Assembly: GCA_036510975.1 (NCBI GenBank)
Contig: DATCCY010000016.1
Coordinates: 10,819-74,818, forward strand
Length of the DNA: 64,000 nucleotides
DNA from: Longivirga sp036510975
GTDB taxonomy: Bacteria > Actinomycetota > Actinomycetes > S36-B12 > CAIYMF01
Direction of reading: 5' to 3'
Shown: in pieces, positions 50,524-59,725 of the stretch
How positions within the stretch are numbered: position 1 is the first letter of the stretch
Layout: each line of letters begins with the position of its first letter
Position numbers and translations under genes: made by a program
The notes under the pieces: generated by a model
Told to the model about the DNA's origin: nothing
Seen by the model: only the letters and a program-made list of their open reading frames with translations
Database searches by the model: none

Positions 50524-51947
50524 CGGCCGGTCCCCTCACGGGCGCGCAGCAGGTCGAGGACCTCCGTGCCGATCATCGCGATGTCACCGGCGCCGAGGGT
50601 CATGACGACGTCGCCGGGCCGAGCGCGCTCTACGAGCTGAGCCGCCACCCGGCTCCACGACGGCTCGAAGACCACCTGCTCCGCGGGGAGCGGGACGTTG
50701 GACGCCATCGCGACGCCGGAGGCGCCCGGGATCGGCTCCTCGCCGGGAGCGAACACCTCGAGCACCACGACCTCGTCGGCCAGGCCCAGCGCCTCGCCGA
50801 ACTCCTTCGAGAACAGGGCGGTGCGGTAGTAGTGGTGCGCCTGGAACGCCACGACGAGCCGGCCCGCACCGACGAGGTCGCGCATCGCGCCGAGCGTCGC
50901 GGCGATCTCGGTCGGGTGGTGCGCGTAGTCGTCGTAGACCCGGACGCCGTCGGCTGTGCCCTTGAAGTCGAACCGGCGACGGGTGCCGCTGAACGACTCG
51001 AGGCCGGCACGCAGGTCGCTGGGCGAGAGCCCGAGGCCGATCCCCGTGACGAGCGCCGCTGTCGCGTTCAGGACGTTGTGCCGGGCGGGCACCCCGAGCT
51101 CGATCGCACCGAGCCGCACGCCGTGGTCGAGGACGTCGAAGCGCCAGCCGTTATCGCCGAGGCCCAGCAGCTGCACGCGGTAGTCGGCCGACTCGGACTC
51201 GCCGTAGGTCCGGACGTCGACCCCGGCGGCCCGGGCCCGTCCGGCGAGACGCACGGCGCCCTCGTCGTCCGCGCACACGACGAGGAATCCGCCGCGCTCG
51301 CCGATCGCCGTCGCGAAGTCGAGGAAGCCCTGCTCGATGGCCTCGAAAGTCCCCCAGTGGTCGAGGTGGTCCGCCTCGACGTTGGTGACGATGCCGGCGT
51401 AGGCGGGCAGCGCGAGGAAGGCGCCGTCGCTCTCGTCGGCCTCGGCGACGAAGTCCGTGCCCGTGCCCAGGTGCGCGTTGCTGCCCGACTCGTTGAGCTC
51501 GCTGCCGATCGCGAAGGACGGGTCGGCACCGCAGTGTTGGAGCGCCACCGTGAGCATCGACGTGGTGGTGGTCTTGCCGTGCGTGCCTGCGACGGCGATG
51601 CCGCGGTAGCCCGCCATCAGCGTGGCGAGCGCCTCGGCGCGACCCATCACCCGCAGTCCCAGGGCGCGTGCGGCGACGAGCTCGGCGTTGTCCGGCCTGA
51701 TCGCGGTCGAGGCGATCACGGTGTCGACGTCCGACACGTGGCTCGCGTCGTGGCCGACCTGGGCATCGACGCCGAGGGCGCGCAGCGCCGTCAGCCGACG
51801 GGAGTCCTTCGCGTCGCTGCCGCTCACCGTGACGCCGCGCGCGACGAGGATGCGGGCGATGCCGGACATACCGGCGCCACCGATGCCGACGACGTGCACG
51901 CGACCGAGCCCCGACAGGTCTGCGGGGCGCGCGAGCTCGGCGGTCAT
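50520..51947 (-). CDS. murC: UDP-N-acetylmuramate--L-alanine ligase
   Basis: MurC adds L-alanine to UDP-MurNAc, the first amino acid of the peptidoglycan stem. The 475-residue protein has the N-terminal Rossmann motif GIGGAGMSGIA, the ATP-binding GTHGKTTTTSML and the metal-binding histidine region EADHLDHWG, followed by YDDYAHHPTEI. It overlaps murG upstream and ftsQ downstream by four bases each. Confidence 0.97.
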   Translation of the reverse strand: MTAELARPADLSGLGRVHVVGIGGAGMSGIARILVARGVTVSGSDAKDSRRLTALRALGVDAQVGHDASHVSDVDTVIASTAIRPDNAELVAARALGLRVMGRAEALATLMAGYRGIAVAGTHGKTTTTSMLTVALQHCGADPSFAIGSELNESGSNAHLGTGTDFVAEADESDGAFLALPAYAGIVTNVEADHLDHWGTFEAIEQGFLDFATAIGERGGFLVVCADDEGAVRLAGRARAAGVDVRTYGESESADYRVQLLGLGDNGWRFDVLDHGVRLGAIELGVPARHNVLNATAALVTGIGLGLSPSDLRAGLESFSGTRRRFDFKGTADGVRVYDDYAHHPTEIAATLGAMRDLVGAGRLVVAFQAHHYYRTALFSKEFGEALGLADEVVVLEVFAPGEEPIPGASGVAMASNVPLPAEQVVFEPSWSRVAAQLVERARPGDVVMTLGAGDIAMIGTEVLDLLRAREGTGR

Positions 51948-53053
51948 CGGTCTCCTCCTGGGTCCGTCCCGGCGCCCACCGCGTCGAGGACCAGCCGCCT
52001 CAGTCTCTCGTCCGCGTCGCGCTGACCGTGGGAGGCGGCGGCCGACTCCATCTCGCGTCGCTGGTCGTCGTCGTGGAGCAGAGGAGCGAGCACGTGCAGC
52101 ACCCGCTCACCGTCCAGAGCGGCGTCGTCGACCAGCAGCCCTCCCCCGGCGTTGACCACGGGCAGCGCGTTGAGCCGCTGCTCCCCGTTGCCGATCGGCA
52201 GCGGCACGTAGAGGGCCGGGAGGCCGACGGCGGCCAGCTCGGCGCACGTCATCGCACCGGCGCGGCAGAGCGCGACGTCCGCGGCGGCGTAGGCGAGGTC
52301 CATCCGGTCGAGGTAGGGCACGGTCACGTACGGGGCGGGGCCGACCTCGGGCCCGGGTCGCTGGTCGTCGTTGCGCCCGCCCACCGCGTGCAGGACCTGG
52401 ATGCCCTGCGAGGTCAGGCCGGGAGCGGCGTCGAGCGCCGCCTGGTTGAGGCGGCGTGCACCCTGGGACCCGCCGAACACCAGCAGCGTGGGCAGGTCGG
52501 GGTCCAGGCCGAACACGGCCCGAGCCTCCGCGCGCATCGCGGTCCGGTCGAGGTCGGCGATCGCGCGTCGCAGGGGCATCGCCACGTGGCGCGAGTGCGG
52601 GATAGCCCCCGGGACGGCGCACCCCACGAACTCGGTGAAGCGCGCGCCGAGCTTGTTCGCGAGCCCGGGCCGCGCGTTCGCCTCGTGGACCACGATCGGG
52701 ACGCTGCCGCGCGCGGCGAGGTACGCCGACAGGGCGACGTAGCCCCCGAAGCCCACGACGACGTCGGCTCGGGACTCCTCGAGGATCTCCCGCACCTGCG
52801 CGACCGACCGTCGCACCCGTGCGGGCAGACGTGCGAGGTCGAGGTTCGGTCGCCGCGGCATGGGCGTCGCAGTGACGAGTCGCAGGTCGTAGCCGCGGTC
52901 CGGGACGAGCGTGGTCTCGAGGCCGCGTTCCGTGCCCAGCGCGGTGATCCCGACGTCGGGGTCGTGGCGACGCAGGCAGTCTGCGAGGTTGAGGGCCGGC
53001 TCGATGTGCCCGGCCGTTCCCCCGCCCGCGAGGACGACGTGCACCGGGCTCAC
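51944..53053 (-). CDS. murG: UDP-GlcNAc:lipid I GlcNAc transferase
   Basis: MurG adds GlcNAc to lipid I to make lipid II at the inner face of the membrane. The 369-residue GT-B enzyme has the glycine loop GGGTAGHIEPALNLAD, GFGGYVALSAYLAA, FGGSQGARRLN and the UDP-GlcNAc site RAGAMTCAELAAVGLPALYVP. GTG 53053 overlaps the ftsW stop; the frame stays open far upstream only as a shadow of ftsW. Confidence 0.97.
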   Translation of the reverse strand: MSPVHVVLAGGGTAGHIEPALNLADCLRRHDPDVGITALGTERGLETTLVPDRGYDLRLVTATPMPRRPNLDLARLPARVRRSVAQVREILEESRADVVVGFGGYVALSAYLAARGSVPIVVHEANARPGLANKLGARFTEFVGCAVPGAIPHSRHVAMPLRRAIADLDRTAMRAEARAVFGLDPDLPTLLVFGGSQGARRLNQAALDAAPGLTSQGIQVLHAVGGRNDDQRPGPEVGPAPYVTVPYLDRMDLAYAAADVALCRAGAMTCAELAAVGLPALYVPLPIGNGEQRLNALPVVNAGGGLLVDDAALDGERVLHVLAPLLHDDDQRREMESAAASHGQRDADERLRRLVLDAVGAGTDPGGDR

Positions 53054-54240
53054 CGCTCCCGGGCGGTCGGGACCCGCCGCGCGCGCGGGCGCGCCGGGCG
53101 ACCGGCCTCGGCGCGTGCGAAGGACATGAGCATGCCGAGGGCCAGGAGCGTCGGGACGAGCGAGGACCCGCCGTAGGAGACGAGGGGAAGCGGCACGCCG
53201 GTGATCGGGATCAGCTGGAGCACGGCACCGAGGTTGAGCAGCGCCTGCGTCAGGATCCAGGCGACGGTGGCGGCCGATGCAGTGCGCACGAACGGATCGC
53301 TGGTGACGCGCGCGAGCCGCAGGCCCGCGACGCCGATCGCGGCGAACAGGCCGATCACCAGCAGCGTCCCGATGATCCCGAGCTCCTCGCCGACGACGGC
53401 GAAGATGAAGTCCGTGTGCGCCTCGGGCAGCCAGCCCCACTTCTCGCGGCTGGCCCCGAGACCGACGCCGAACCAGCCCCCGCCACCGAGCGCGCTCTGC
53501 CCGTGCAGGACCTGCCAGCCGCTGCCGAGCGAGTCCTGTCCGGGGTTGAGCCACGAGGTGAACCGGGCGAGGCGGTACGGAGCGGCGACGCTGAGCAGCG
53601 CGATCCCCGCGAGGACGATGGCGGCGCCGCCGACGAACAGCCGGAACGGTGCTCCGTTGACGTAGAGGATCGCGGCGAGCATCGGGACGAGGATGAGCGC
53701 CGTGCCCACGTCGCCCTCGAGCACGACGAGCCCGATCATCGCCCCCACGACGGGGATCAGCGGGAGGAGCAGGTGCTTCCACTGGTCGATCAGCCCCTGT
53801 TTGCGCGCCAGCAGGTCGCTGCCCCAGAGGACGAGGGCCAACTTCGCGAACTCGCTGGGCTGGAAGCGGAACGGACCGCCGAGCTCGATCCAGTTGCGCT
53901 GGCCGGCGACGCTGTGCCCGATCACGAGAACCATGGCGAGGGTGACGAACGCGAAGATCAGCGTGGGGTATGCCATCCGCCGCCAGAACACGACCGGGAG
54001 GCGCGAGGCCGCGACCATCGCCACGAGACCGACCACCGCGAACATGACCTGCCGACCCCACAGCGTGTAGGCCGAGCCGAAGACGCGGTAGCTCTCGACG
54101 GTGGACGCCGACAGGACCATCGCGACGCCGAGGATGAGCAGCAGCAGCGTGGCACCGAGGATGACGTGGTAGGTCGCCATGGGGTGCTCGGACCTCGGGC
54201 GCCCGGTCGACTCGACCCGGCGGACGGCCTCCTGGGTCAC
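53050..54240 (-). CDS. ftsW: septal peptidoglycan glycosyltransferase FtsW
   Basis: FtsW polymerises lipid II at the septum with FtsI. The 396-residue SEDS protein has about ten helices, the conserved QPSEFAKLALVLWG segment with the catalytic-loop aspartate region EGDVGTALI, and PLPLVSYGGSSL near the C-terminus. GTG 54240 overlaps the murD stop by four bases, and the end overlaps murG. Confidence 0.96.
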   Translation of the reverse strand: MTQEAVRRVESTGRPRSEHPMATYHVILGATLLLLILGVAMVLSASTVESYRVFGSAYTLWGRQVMFAVVGLVAMVAASRLPVVFWRRMAYPTLIFAFVTLAMVLVIGHSVAGQRNWIELGGPFRFQPSEFAKLALVLWGSDLLARKQGLIDQWKHLLLPLIPVVGAMIGLVVLEGDVGTALILVPMLAAILYVNGAPFRLFVGGAAIVLAGIALLSVAAPYRLARFTSWLNPGQDSLGSGWQVLHGQSALGGGGWFGVGLGASREKWGWLPEAHTDFIFAVVGEELGIIGTLLVIGLFAAIGVAGLRLARVTSDPFVRTASAATVAWILTQALLNLGAVLQLIPITGVPLPLVSYGGSSLVPTLLALGMLMSFARAEAGRPARPRARRVPTARER

Positions 54241-55676
54241 GACTGCGCCCGGCGGCGCACGGCGTCGGCGAACGCGTCGCCGCGCTGGGCGTAGTCGCGG
54301 AACATGTCCCACGACGCGCAACCCGGTGCGAGGAGCACGGTGTCGCCCGGCCGCGCGAGTCCGGCGGCGGCGTCCACGACGTCGTCCATGGCTCCAGTGT
54401 CGGTGCGCGGCACCTCGACGACCGGGACATCCGGGGCGTGTCGCACGAGTGCCTCGCGAATCCGTTCGCGGTCCACGCCGAGCAGCACCACGGCTCGGAT
54501 GTGGTCGCGGGCGCGCACGACGAGGTCGTCGAACTCCTGGCCCTTGGCCAGCCCACCGGCGACCCACACGACGGAGTCGTAGGCGAGCAGCGAGGTCTCG
54601 GCGGCATGGCAGTTCGTGGCCTTGGAGTCGTCGACCCAGCGCACGCCGTCGACCTCGGCGACGTCGGCGATCCGGTGGCCCGCGGGCTCGAATGCCCGCA
54701 GGCCCTCGCCGACCGCCTCAGGAGGTACGCCGAACGCGCGCGCCAGCGCGGCGGCGGCCAGCGCGTTCGCGACGTTGTGCGGGGCGAACGGCCGCACGTC
54801 GTGCACGGACGCCAGCTCCTGCGCGCTGTCGCGACGGCTCTCGACGAAGGCACGGTCGACCAGCAGGTCGTCGACGACGCCGAGCATGGACGGTCCGGGC
54901 GTGCCGAGGGTGAAGCCGATCGCGCGGCAGCCCTCGACGACGTCGGCCTCCGCCACCATCCGCTCGGTCTCGGGGTCGGCGACGTTGTAGACCGCGGCCA
55001 CCTGGGTGTTCGCGTAGATGCGCGTCTTCGCCGCGCGATAGGCCTCGAACGACCCGAACAGGTCGACGTGGTCCGGCGCGAGGTTGAGGCACACCGACGC
55101 GAGCGGGCTCGCGGTCAGCAGGAACGGGAGCTGCGGCGCGCCCACCTCGACGGCGAGGACGTCGAACCCCTCGGGGTCCATCACCGCGTCGACCAGCGAG
55201 ACGCCGATGTTGCCGACGGCCGCGGTGCGCAGACCGGCTGCGCGCAGCATCGACTCGAGCATGAGCGTGGTCGTGGTCTTGCCGTTGGTCCCCGTGACGA
55301 CCAGCCAGGGAGCCGGGTCCGGCCCGCGGAGACGCCAGGCGAGCTCGAGCTCGCCCCAGACCGGCACCCCGGCCTCGTGCGCCGCGAGGATCACTGCGGC
55401 ACGCGGCGGCAGCCCCGGGGACACGATCAGGACGTCGGCGGCGTCGGGCAGCGTGTCGCCGTCGCCGAGCCGGATGGTGGCGCCGACCACCTCGAGGATG
55501 TCGGCCCGCTCGCGCTGACGGGCCCCGTCCGCGCCGTCGATAACCGTGACGCGGGCCCCGAGGTGCAGCAGCTGGTCGGCGGCGGCGAAGCCGGCGACGC
55601 CCACGCCGGCGACGACCGCGTGCACGCTGCTCCAGTCCGACGCACGGGAGTGCGACGAGACATCGGTACGGGTCAC
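54237..55676 (-). CDS. murD: UDP-N-acetylmuramoylalanine--D-glutamate ligase
   Basis: MurD adds D-glutamate to UDP-MurNAc-L-Ala. The 479-residue protein has the Mur ligase P-loop VVTGTNGKTTTTLMLE, the LNLAPDHVDLFGSFEAYRAAK region that carries the carbamylated lysine, and WVDDSKATNCHA. GTG 55676 overlaps the mraY stop by four bases. Length is a little above the usual 440-460 because of an N-terminal extension of about 15 residues. Confidence 0.96.
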   Translation of the reverse strand: MTRTDVSSHSRASDWSSVHAVVAGVGVAGFAAADQLLHLGARVTVIDGADGARQRERADILEVVGATIRLGDGDTLPDAADVLIVSPGLPPRAAVILAAHEAGVPVWGELELAWRLRGPDPAPWLVVTGTNGKTTTTLMLESMLRAAGLRTAAVGNIGVSLVDAVMDPEGFDVLAVEVGAPQLPFLLTASPLASVCLNLAPDHVDLFGSFEAYRAAKTRIYANTQVAAVYNVADPETERMVAEADVVEGCRAIGFTLGTPGPSMLGVVDDLLVDRAFVESRRDSAQELASVHDVRPFAPHNVANALAAAALARAFGVPPEAVGEGLRAFEPAGHRIADVAEVDGVRWVDDSKATNCHAAETSLLAYDSVVWVAGGLAKGQEFDDLVVRARDHIRAVVLLGVDRERIREALVRHAPDVPVVEVPRTDTGAMDDVVDAAAGLARPGDTVLLAPGCASWDMFRDYAQRGDAFADAVRRRAQS

Positions 55677-56743
55677 GGTCGGCGGATCCACTCGGCGTAG
55701 AACAGGCCCAGGCCCAGCGCGACGAACAGGGCGTGCACGACCCAGAAGCGCACGACGATCTGGATCTCCGGCCAGCCGAGCATCTCGAAGTGATGATGCA
55801 GCGGGGCCATCCGGAACATCCGTCTGCCGGTGAGCTTGTAGCTGCCGACCTGTCCGATGACCGACAGCGTGATGATGAGGAAGAGCCCGGCCAGGAGCGG
55901 GAGCAGGAGCTCGACGCGGGACAGGATCGCCAGCGCGGCGATGGCGCCGCCGAGGGCGAGCGAACCCGTGTCCCCCATGAAGATGCTCGCGGGCGCGGTG
56001 TTCCACCAGAGGAAGCCGAACGTCGCCCCCGCAGCCGCGGCGGCGAACATGGCCATGTCGAGCGGGTCGCGCACGTCGTAGCAGCGCGAGGTGTCGAGGA
56101 ACGAGCAGTTCTGCCGGTACTGCCACAGCGACAGCAGCGTGAACGCGCCGAGCGTCATCGTCGCGGCACCCGCGGCAAGGCCGTCGAGGCCGTCGGTCAG
56201 GTTCACGGCGTTGGTGGTCGCGGTGACGAGGAACCAGATCCAGAGCATCAGCGCCGCCGTGGGCAGCACCAGCCCCGTGTTGCGCAGGAAGGAGATGGCG
56301 TGGGACGCCGGCGTCAGGCCGTCGCTGTCCGGGAAGTGCCCCGCCATCCAGGCGAACGACAGCGCGACGGCCGCCTGGCCCAGCAGCTTGGTGCGTGCCC
56401 GCACGCCGGTGCTGCGCTGCTTGAAGATCTTGAGGTAGTCGTCGACCATGCCGACGCAGCCGAGACCCACCGTGAGGTAGATGGCCAGCAGTCCCGAGAC
56501 CGTGGGAGCGCGCAGCGGGAACAGGTGCGCACCGAGGTAGCCGATGAGCAGGCCGCCGAGGATCGCGAGGCCGCCCATCGACGGCGTGCCGACCTTGCCC
56601 TCGTGCTCGGGGTAGTGCTCGCCCTCGGTCGAGACGCGGATCGCCTGGGCGTAGCCGTGCTGGCGCAGGAAGCGGATGAGCAACGGGGTCCCGAGCAGCG
56701 CTGTGAGGAGCGCGAGCCCCGACGAGATCAGGACGAGCCTCAC
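55673..56743 (-). CDS. mraY: phospho-N-acetylmuramoyl-pentapeptide transferase
   Basis: MraY moves phospho-MurNAc-pentapeptide to undecaprenyl phosphate, giving lipid I. The 356-residue protein has ten helices with the motifs GTPSMGGL, the catalytic VDDYLKIF, NAVNLTDGLDGLA, FMGDTGSLALGG and the cytoplasmic histidine loop MAPLHHHFE. GTG 56743 overlaps the murF stop by four bases. Confidence 0.97.
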   Translation of the reverse strand: MRLVLISSGLALLTALLGTPLLIRFLRQHGYAQAIRVSTEGEHYPEHEGKVGTPSMGGLAILGGLLIGYLGAHLFPLRAPTVSGLLAIYLTVGLGCVGMVDDYLKIFKQRSTGVRARTKLLGQAAVALSFAWMAGHFPDSDGLTPASHAISFLRNTGLVLPTAALMLWIWFLVTATTNAVNLTDGLDGLAAGAATMTLGAFTLLSLWQYRQNCSFLDTSRCYDVRDPLDMAMFAAAAAGATFGFLWWNTAPASIFMGDTGSLALGGAIAALAILSRVELLLPLLAGLFLIITLSVIGQVGSYKLTGRRMFRMAPLHHHFEMLGWPEIQIVVRFWVVHALFVALGLGLFYAEWIRRP

Positions 56744-58161
56744 GAGGCCACCCCCACGCTCCGGAGCAGGCCGTCCGCGACGCGCTCGAGCGCGACACCG
56801 CGTGAGGCTTTCACCAGCACGACGTCGTGGTCGTGGACCGTCGTCGCGAGATGGTCCACCGCGGCCGCGACATCGGGCACCCGGACGACGGCGTAGGACG
56901 GGTCCTCGTCGAGCGCCGCGTCACCGATCGCGCGCACCTCGGCGGAGTCGCCGACCAGCACCAGGCGTCCGACCCCGAGCCGCACCGCGATCCTCCCGAT
57001 CTCCTCGTGCTCCGGCACCGAGCGGTCCCCGAGCTCGCGCATCTCGCCGAGCACGGCGACCGTGCGGCGGGCTCCGCGGTCGGCCGCGGGTCGTCCCATC
57101 GTGACGAGCGCCTCCAGCGCGGCCCGGACCGACTCCGGGTTGGCGTTGTACGCGTCGTTGACCACGGTGGCACCTGCCGGCGTCCGAGTGACCTCCATCC
57201 GCCAGCGACTCGCCGGGACGGCGCGCGAGAGTGCGTGGGCCACCTCGTCGAGGTCGAGACCGAGCGAGAGGGCGACGGCAGCGACGGCGAGGGCGTTCGA
57301 GACGTGGTGGCGTCCGTGCAGGGCGAGCGACACTCGGGCGCGACGCCCGAAGTGGCACAGGTCGAAGGACGGGCGCCCGTCCGCGTCGAGGTCCACGAGG
57401 TCGGCACGGACGTCGGCGTGCACGTTCTCGCCGTAGGTGACGACGCGTGCCGTGGTCCGGGTGCGCATCGCCCGGACGAGGGCGTCGTCGGCGTTGAGCA
57501 CAGCGATGCCGCCGTCCCCCGCGTGCGGGAGGCACTCGACGAGCTCGCCCTTCGCCTCGGCGATCGCCTCACGCGAGCCGAACTCGCCGACATGGGCCGA
57601 GCCCACGTTCAGGACGACGCCGATCCGCGGCGGGGTGATGCCGCACAGGTAGCGGATGTGGCCGACGCCTCGTGCGCCCATCTCCGCGACGAGGACCCGC
57701 GTGCGCGGCTCGAGACGCAGCGCCGTCATGGGCAGGCCGACCTCGGTGTTGAACGAGCCCTCCGGGGCGAGCGTGCGACCGTAGGACGGCAGCACCTGGG
57801 CCAGGAGGTCCTTGGTGCTCGTCTTGCCCGAGGAGCCCGTCACGCCGACGACCACGACGTCGGGCAGAAGCTCGAGGACGGCACGCGCGAGGCGACCGAG
57901 CGCCGCGACGGTGTCGTCGACCACGACGCACGGAAGGTCGAGCTCGCGCGAGGCGAGCACCGCCACCGCACCCGAGGCGATCGCCTCGGCAGCGTGGTCG
58001 TGCGCGTCGTGACGCTCCCCGACGACGGCGACGAACAGGTCGAACGCCTCGACCGACCGCGAGTCCGTGCTGGCGCCCAGCGCGATGGCGTCGGGATCGG
58101 CACCACCGGCGAGACGGCCGTGGACCGCAGCCGCGATCTCCTTGAGGCTCAAAGGGATCAC
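56740..58161 (-). CDS. murF: UDP-MurNAc-tripeptide--D-alanyl-D-alanine ligase
   Basis: MurF adds D-Ala-D-Ala to complete the stem pentapeptide. The 473-residue protein shows the Mur ligase domains with the P-loop VVGVTGSSGKTSTKDLL, LVAEMGARGVGHI and the ADP-binding VVNDAYNANPES. The ATG overlaps the murE stop by four bases. No ddl gene for D-Ala-D-Ala is present in this cluster. Confidence 0.97.
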   Translation of the reverse strand: MIPLSLKEIAAAVHGRLAGGADPDAIALGASTDSRSVEAFDLFVAVVGERHDAHDHAAEAIASGAVAVLASRELDLPCVVVDDTVAALGRLARAVLELLPDVVVVGVTGSSGKTSTKDLLAQVLPSYGRTLAPEGSFNTEVGLPMTALRLEPRTRVLVAEMGARGVGHIRYLCGITPPRIGVVLNVGSAHVGEFGSREAIAEAKGELVECLPHAGDGGIAVLNADDALVRAMRTRTTARVVTYGENVHADVRADLVDLDADGRPSFDLCHFGRRARVSLALHGRHHVSNALAVAAVALSLGLDLDEVAHALSRAVPASRWRMEVTRTPAGATVVNDAYNANPESVRAALEALVTMGRPAADRGARRTVAVLGEMRELGDRSVPEHEEIGRIAVRLGVGRLVLVGDSAEVRAIGDAALDEDPSYAVVRVPDVAAAVDHLATTVHDHDVVLVKASRGVALERVADGLLRSVGVAS

Positions 58162-59705
58162 GGCGTGATCCCCGCCTCGTCCGGCTCGAGCGCACCGGCC
58201 AGCGCCACGCGGTCGTCGAACGGCCGCACGACGCCGTCGACCTCCTGGCCCTGCTCGTGGCCCTTGCCGAGCACGAGCAGCACGTCACCGGGTGCGGCGT
58301 AGGCGTGGACCGCGACGTGGATGGCACGGCGCCGGTCCCCCAGCTCCACGACCTGCGCGCTGCCGACGGCGTAGGCGCCGTCGAGCACCGCGCTTCGGAT
58401 GTCAGCCGGGTCCTCGGAACGAGGGTTGTCGTCGGTGACGATGACGACGTCGGCACCGCGCGCCGCCGCCTCGCCCATCGCCGGACGCTTGTGCGGGTCG
58501 CGGTCACCACCGGCACCGAGGACGACGATGACCTTGCCGCGCGCACCATCTCGCGCTGCCTCGATCGCGCGTGCGACGGCATCCGGCGTGTGCGCGTAGT
58601 CGACGAACGCGAGCAGGCCGCGGCTCAGGTCCGGGTCAGGCACCCGCTCCATCCGGCCCGGGACGCCCTCGCACGCGGCGATCCCGTCGGCGGCGACGAG
58701 CGGCTCCACTCCGGCTGCGACGAGCAGCGCCAGTGCACCCAGCGCGTTGGCGACGTTGAACTCCCCCGGCAGCCTCACCTCGAGCGGGACGTCGACGCCG
58801 TGCGGCCCGTGACCGCGCAGCACCGAGCCTCCCGGGACCGGTACGACGCCGTGCGCGGTCCAGTCGGCCGGTGCTCGTACGGCGTAGGTCGAGGTCGGCA
58901 GACCGCCCGTCGCGGCCTGCTCCGCCATCAGCTCGCCCCAGTGGTCGTCGACGCACACGACCGCGCGCGCGCTGCGGGCGGCACTGAACAGGGACGCCTT
59001 CGCGTCGAAGTAGTCCTCGAGGTCGCGGTGGAAGTCGAGGTGGTCCTCGGTCAGGTTGGTGAACCCGGCGACGTCGAAGCGCACGCCGTCGACCCGGCCG
59101 AGACGAAGAGCGTGGCTCGAGACCTCCATCGTCACGGCGGTGACGCCGCGCTCGAGCATCACCGCGAGGAGGGCGTGCACGTCGGCCGCCTCCGGCGTCG
59201 TCCGGACGGTCGCGACGACGTCGTCGCCGATGCGCGTGCCCACCGTGCCGATCACGCCGGTGACACGGCCCGCAGCACGGAACCCGGCGTCCACGAGGTA
59301 GGACGTCGTGGTCTTCCCGTTCGTGCCGGTCACGCCGACGACCAGAAGGTCGTGCGAGGGGTCGCCGTAGACGGCCGAGGCTATGGCGCCGAGCTGCGAT
59401 CGCGGGTCGTCGACGACGAGGACCGGGAGGCCGGTCGCGCCCGCGCGGCCCGCGCCGTCCGAGTCGGTGAGGATCGCGACGGCCCCGAGCCCCACGGCCT
59501 CGCCGACGAACTGCGCCCCGTGAGTACGGAACCCGGGCAGGGCCGCGTAGAGGTCACCAGGACGTACGTCGCGGGAGTCGTGCGTGACCCCGGTCACAAC
59601 GGTGTCGGGGCCTGAGGGGACGGCGCCGGACCGGGTCGCGCCGGCGATGCCGGCGATGGCCGCGAGCGGCATCGGATCGGTGCTCGGGCGTGGTCCTTCG
59701 GGCAC
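58158..59705 (-). CDS. murE: UDP-MurNAc-dipeptide--diaminopimelate ligase
   Basis: MurE adds the third stem residue. The 515-residue protein has the P-loop VVGVTGTNGKTTTSYLV, a carbamylated-lysine region FDAKASLF and the substrate-selecting motif TDDNPRSEDP; DNPR is typical of enzymes that add diaminopimelate, while lysine enzymes have other residues here. It is the only dcw gene up to ftsQ that does not overlap its upstream neighbour: a 20-base gap follows ftsI, and TAGGGT ends six bases before its GTG, so an internal leaderless promoter is likely. Confidence 0.96.
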   Translation of the reverse strand: MPEGPRPSTDPMPLAAIAGIAGATRSGAVPSGPDTVVTGVTHDSRDVRPGDLYAALPGFRTHGAQFVGEAVGLGAVAILTDSDGAGRAGATGLPVLVVDDPRSQLGAIASAVYGDPSHDLLVVGVTGTNGKTTTSYLVDAGFRAAGRVTGVIGTVGTRIGDDVVATVRTTPEAADVHALLAVMLERGVTAVTMEVSSHALRLGRVDGVRFDVAGFTNLTEDHLDFHRDLEDYFDAKASLFSAARSARAVVCVDDHWGELMAEQAATGGLPTSTYAVRAPADWTAHGVVPVPGGSVLRGHGPHGVDVPLEVRLPGEFNVANALGALALLVAAGVEPLVAADGIAACEGVPGRMERVPDPDLSRGLLAFVDYAHTPDAVARAIEAARDGARGKVIVVLGAGGDRDPHKRPAMGEAAARGADVVIVTDDNPRSEDPADIRSAVLDGAYAVGSAQVVELGDRRRAIHVAVHAYAAPGDVLLVLGKGHEQGQEVDGVVRPFDDRVALAGALEPDEAGITP

Positions 59706-59711
59706 GGCTCG

Positions 59712-59717
59712 ACCCTA
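59712..59717 (-). promoter_or_regulatory. -10 element of murE (leaderless, inside the dcw cluster)
   Basis: TAGGGT on the minus strand is followed by six bases and the GTG at 59705. It lies in the 20-base gap after ftsI; any -35 element would be within the last codons of ftsI. Confidence 0.5.
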
Positions 59718-59725
59718 TCCGGCGA

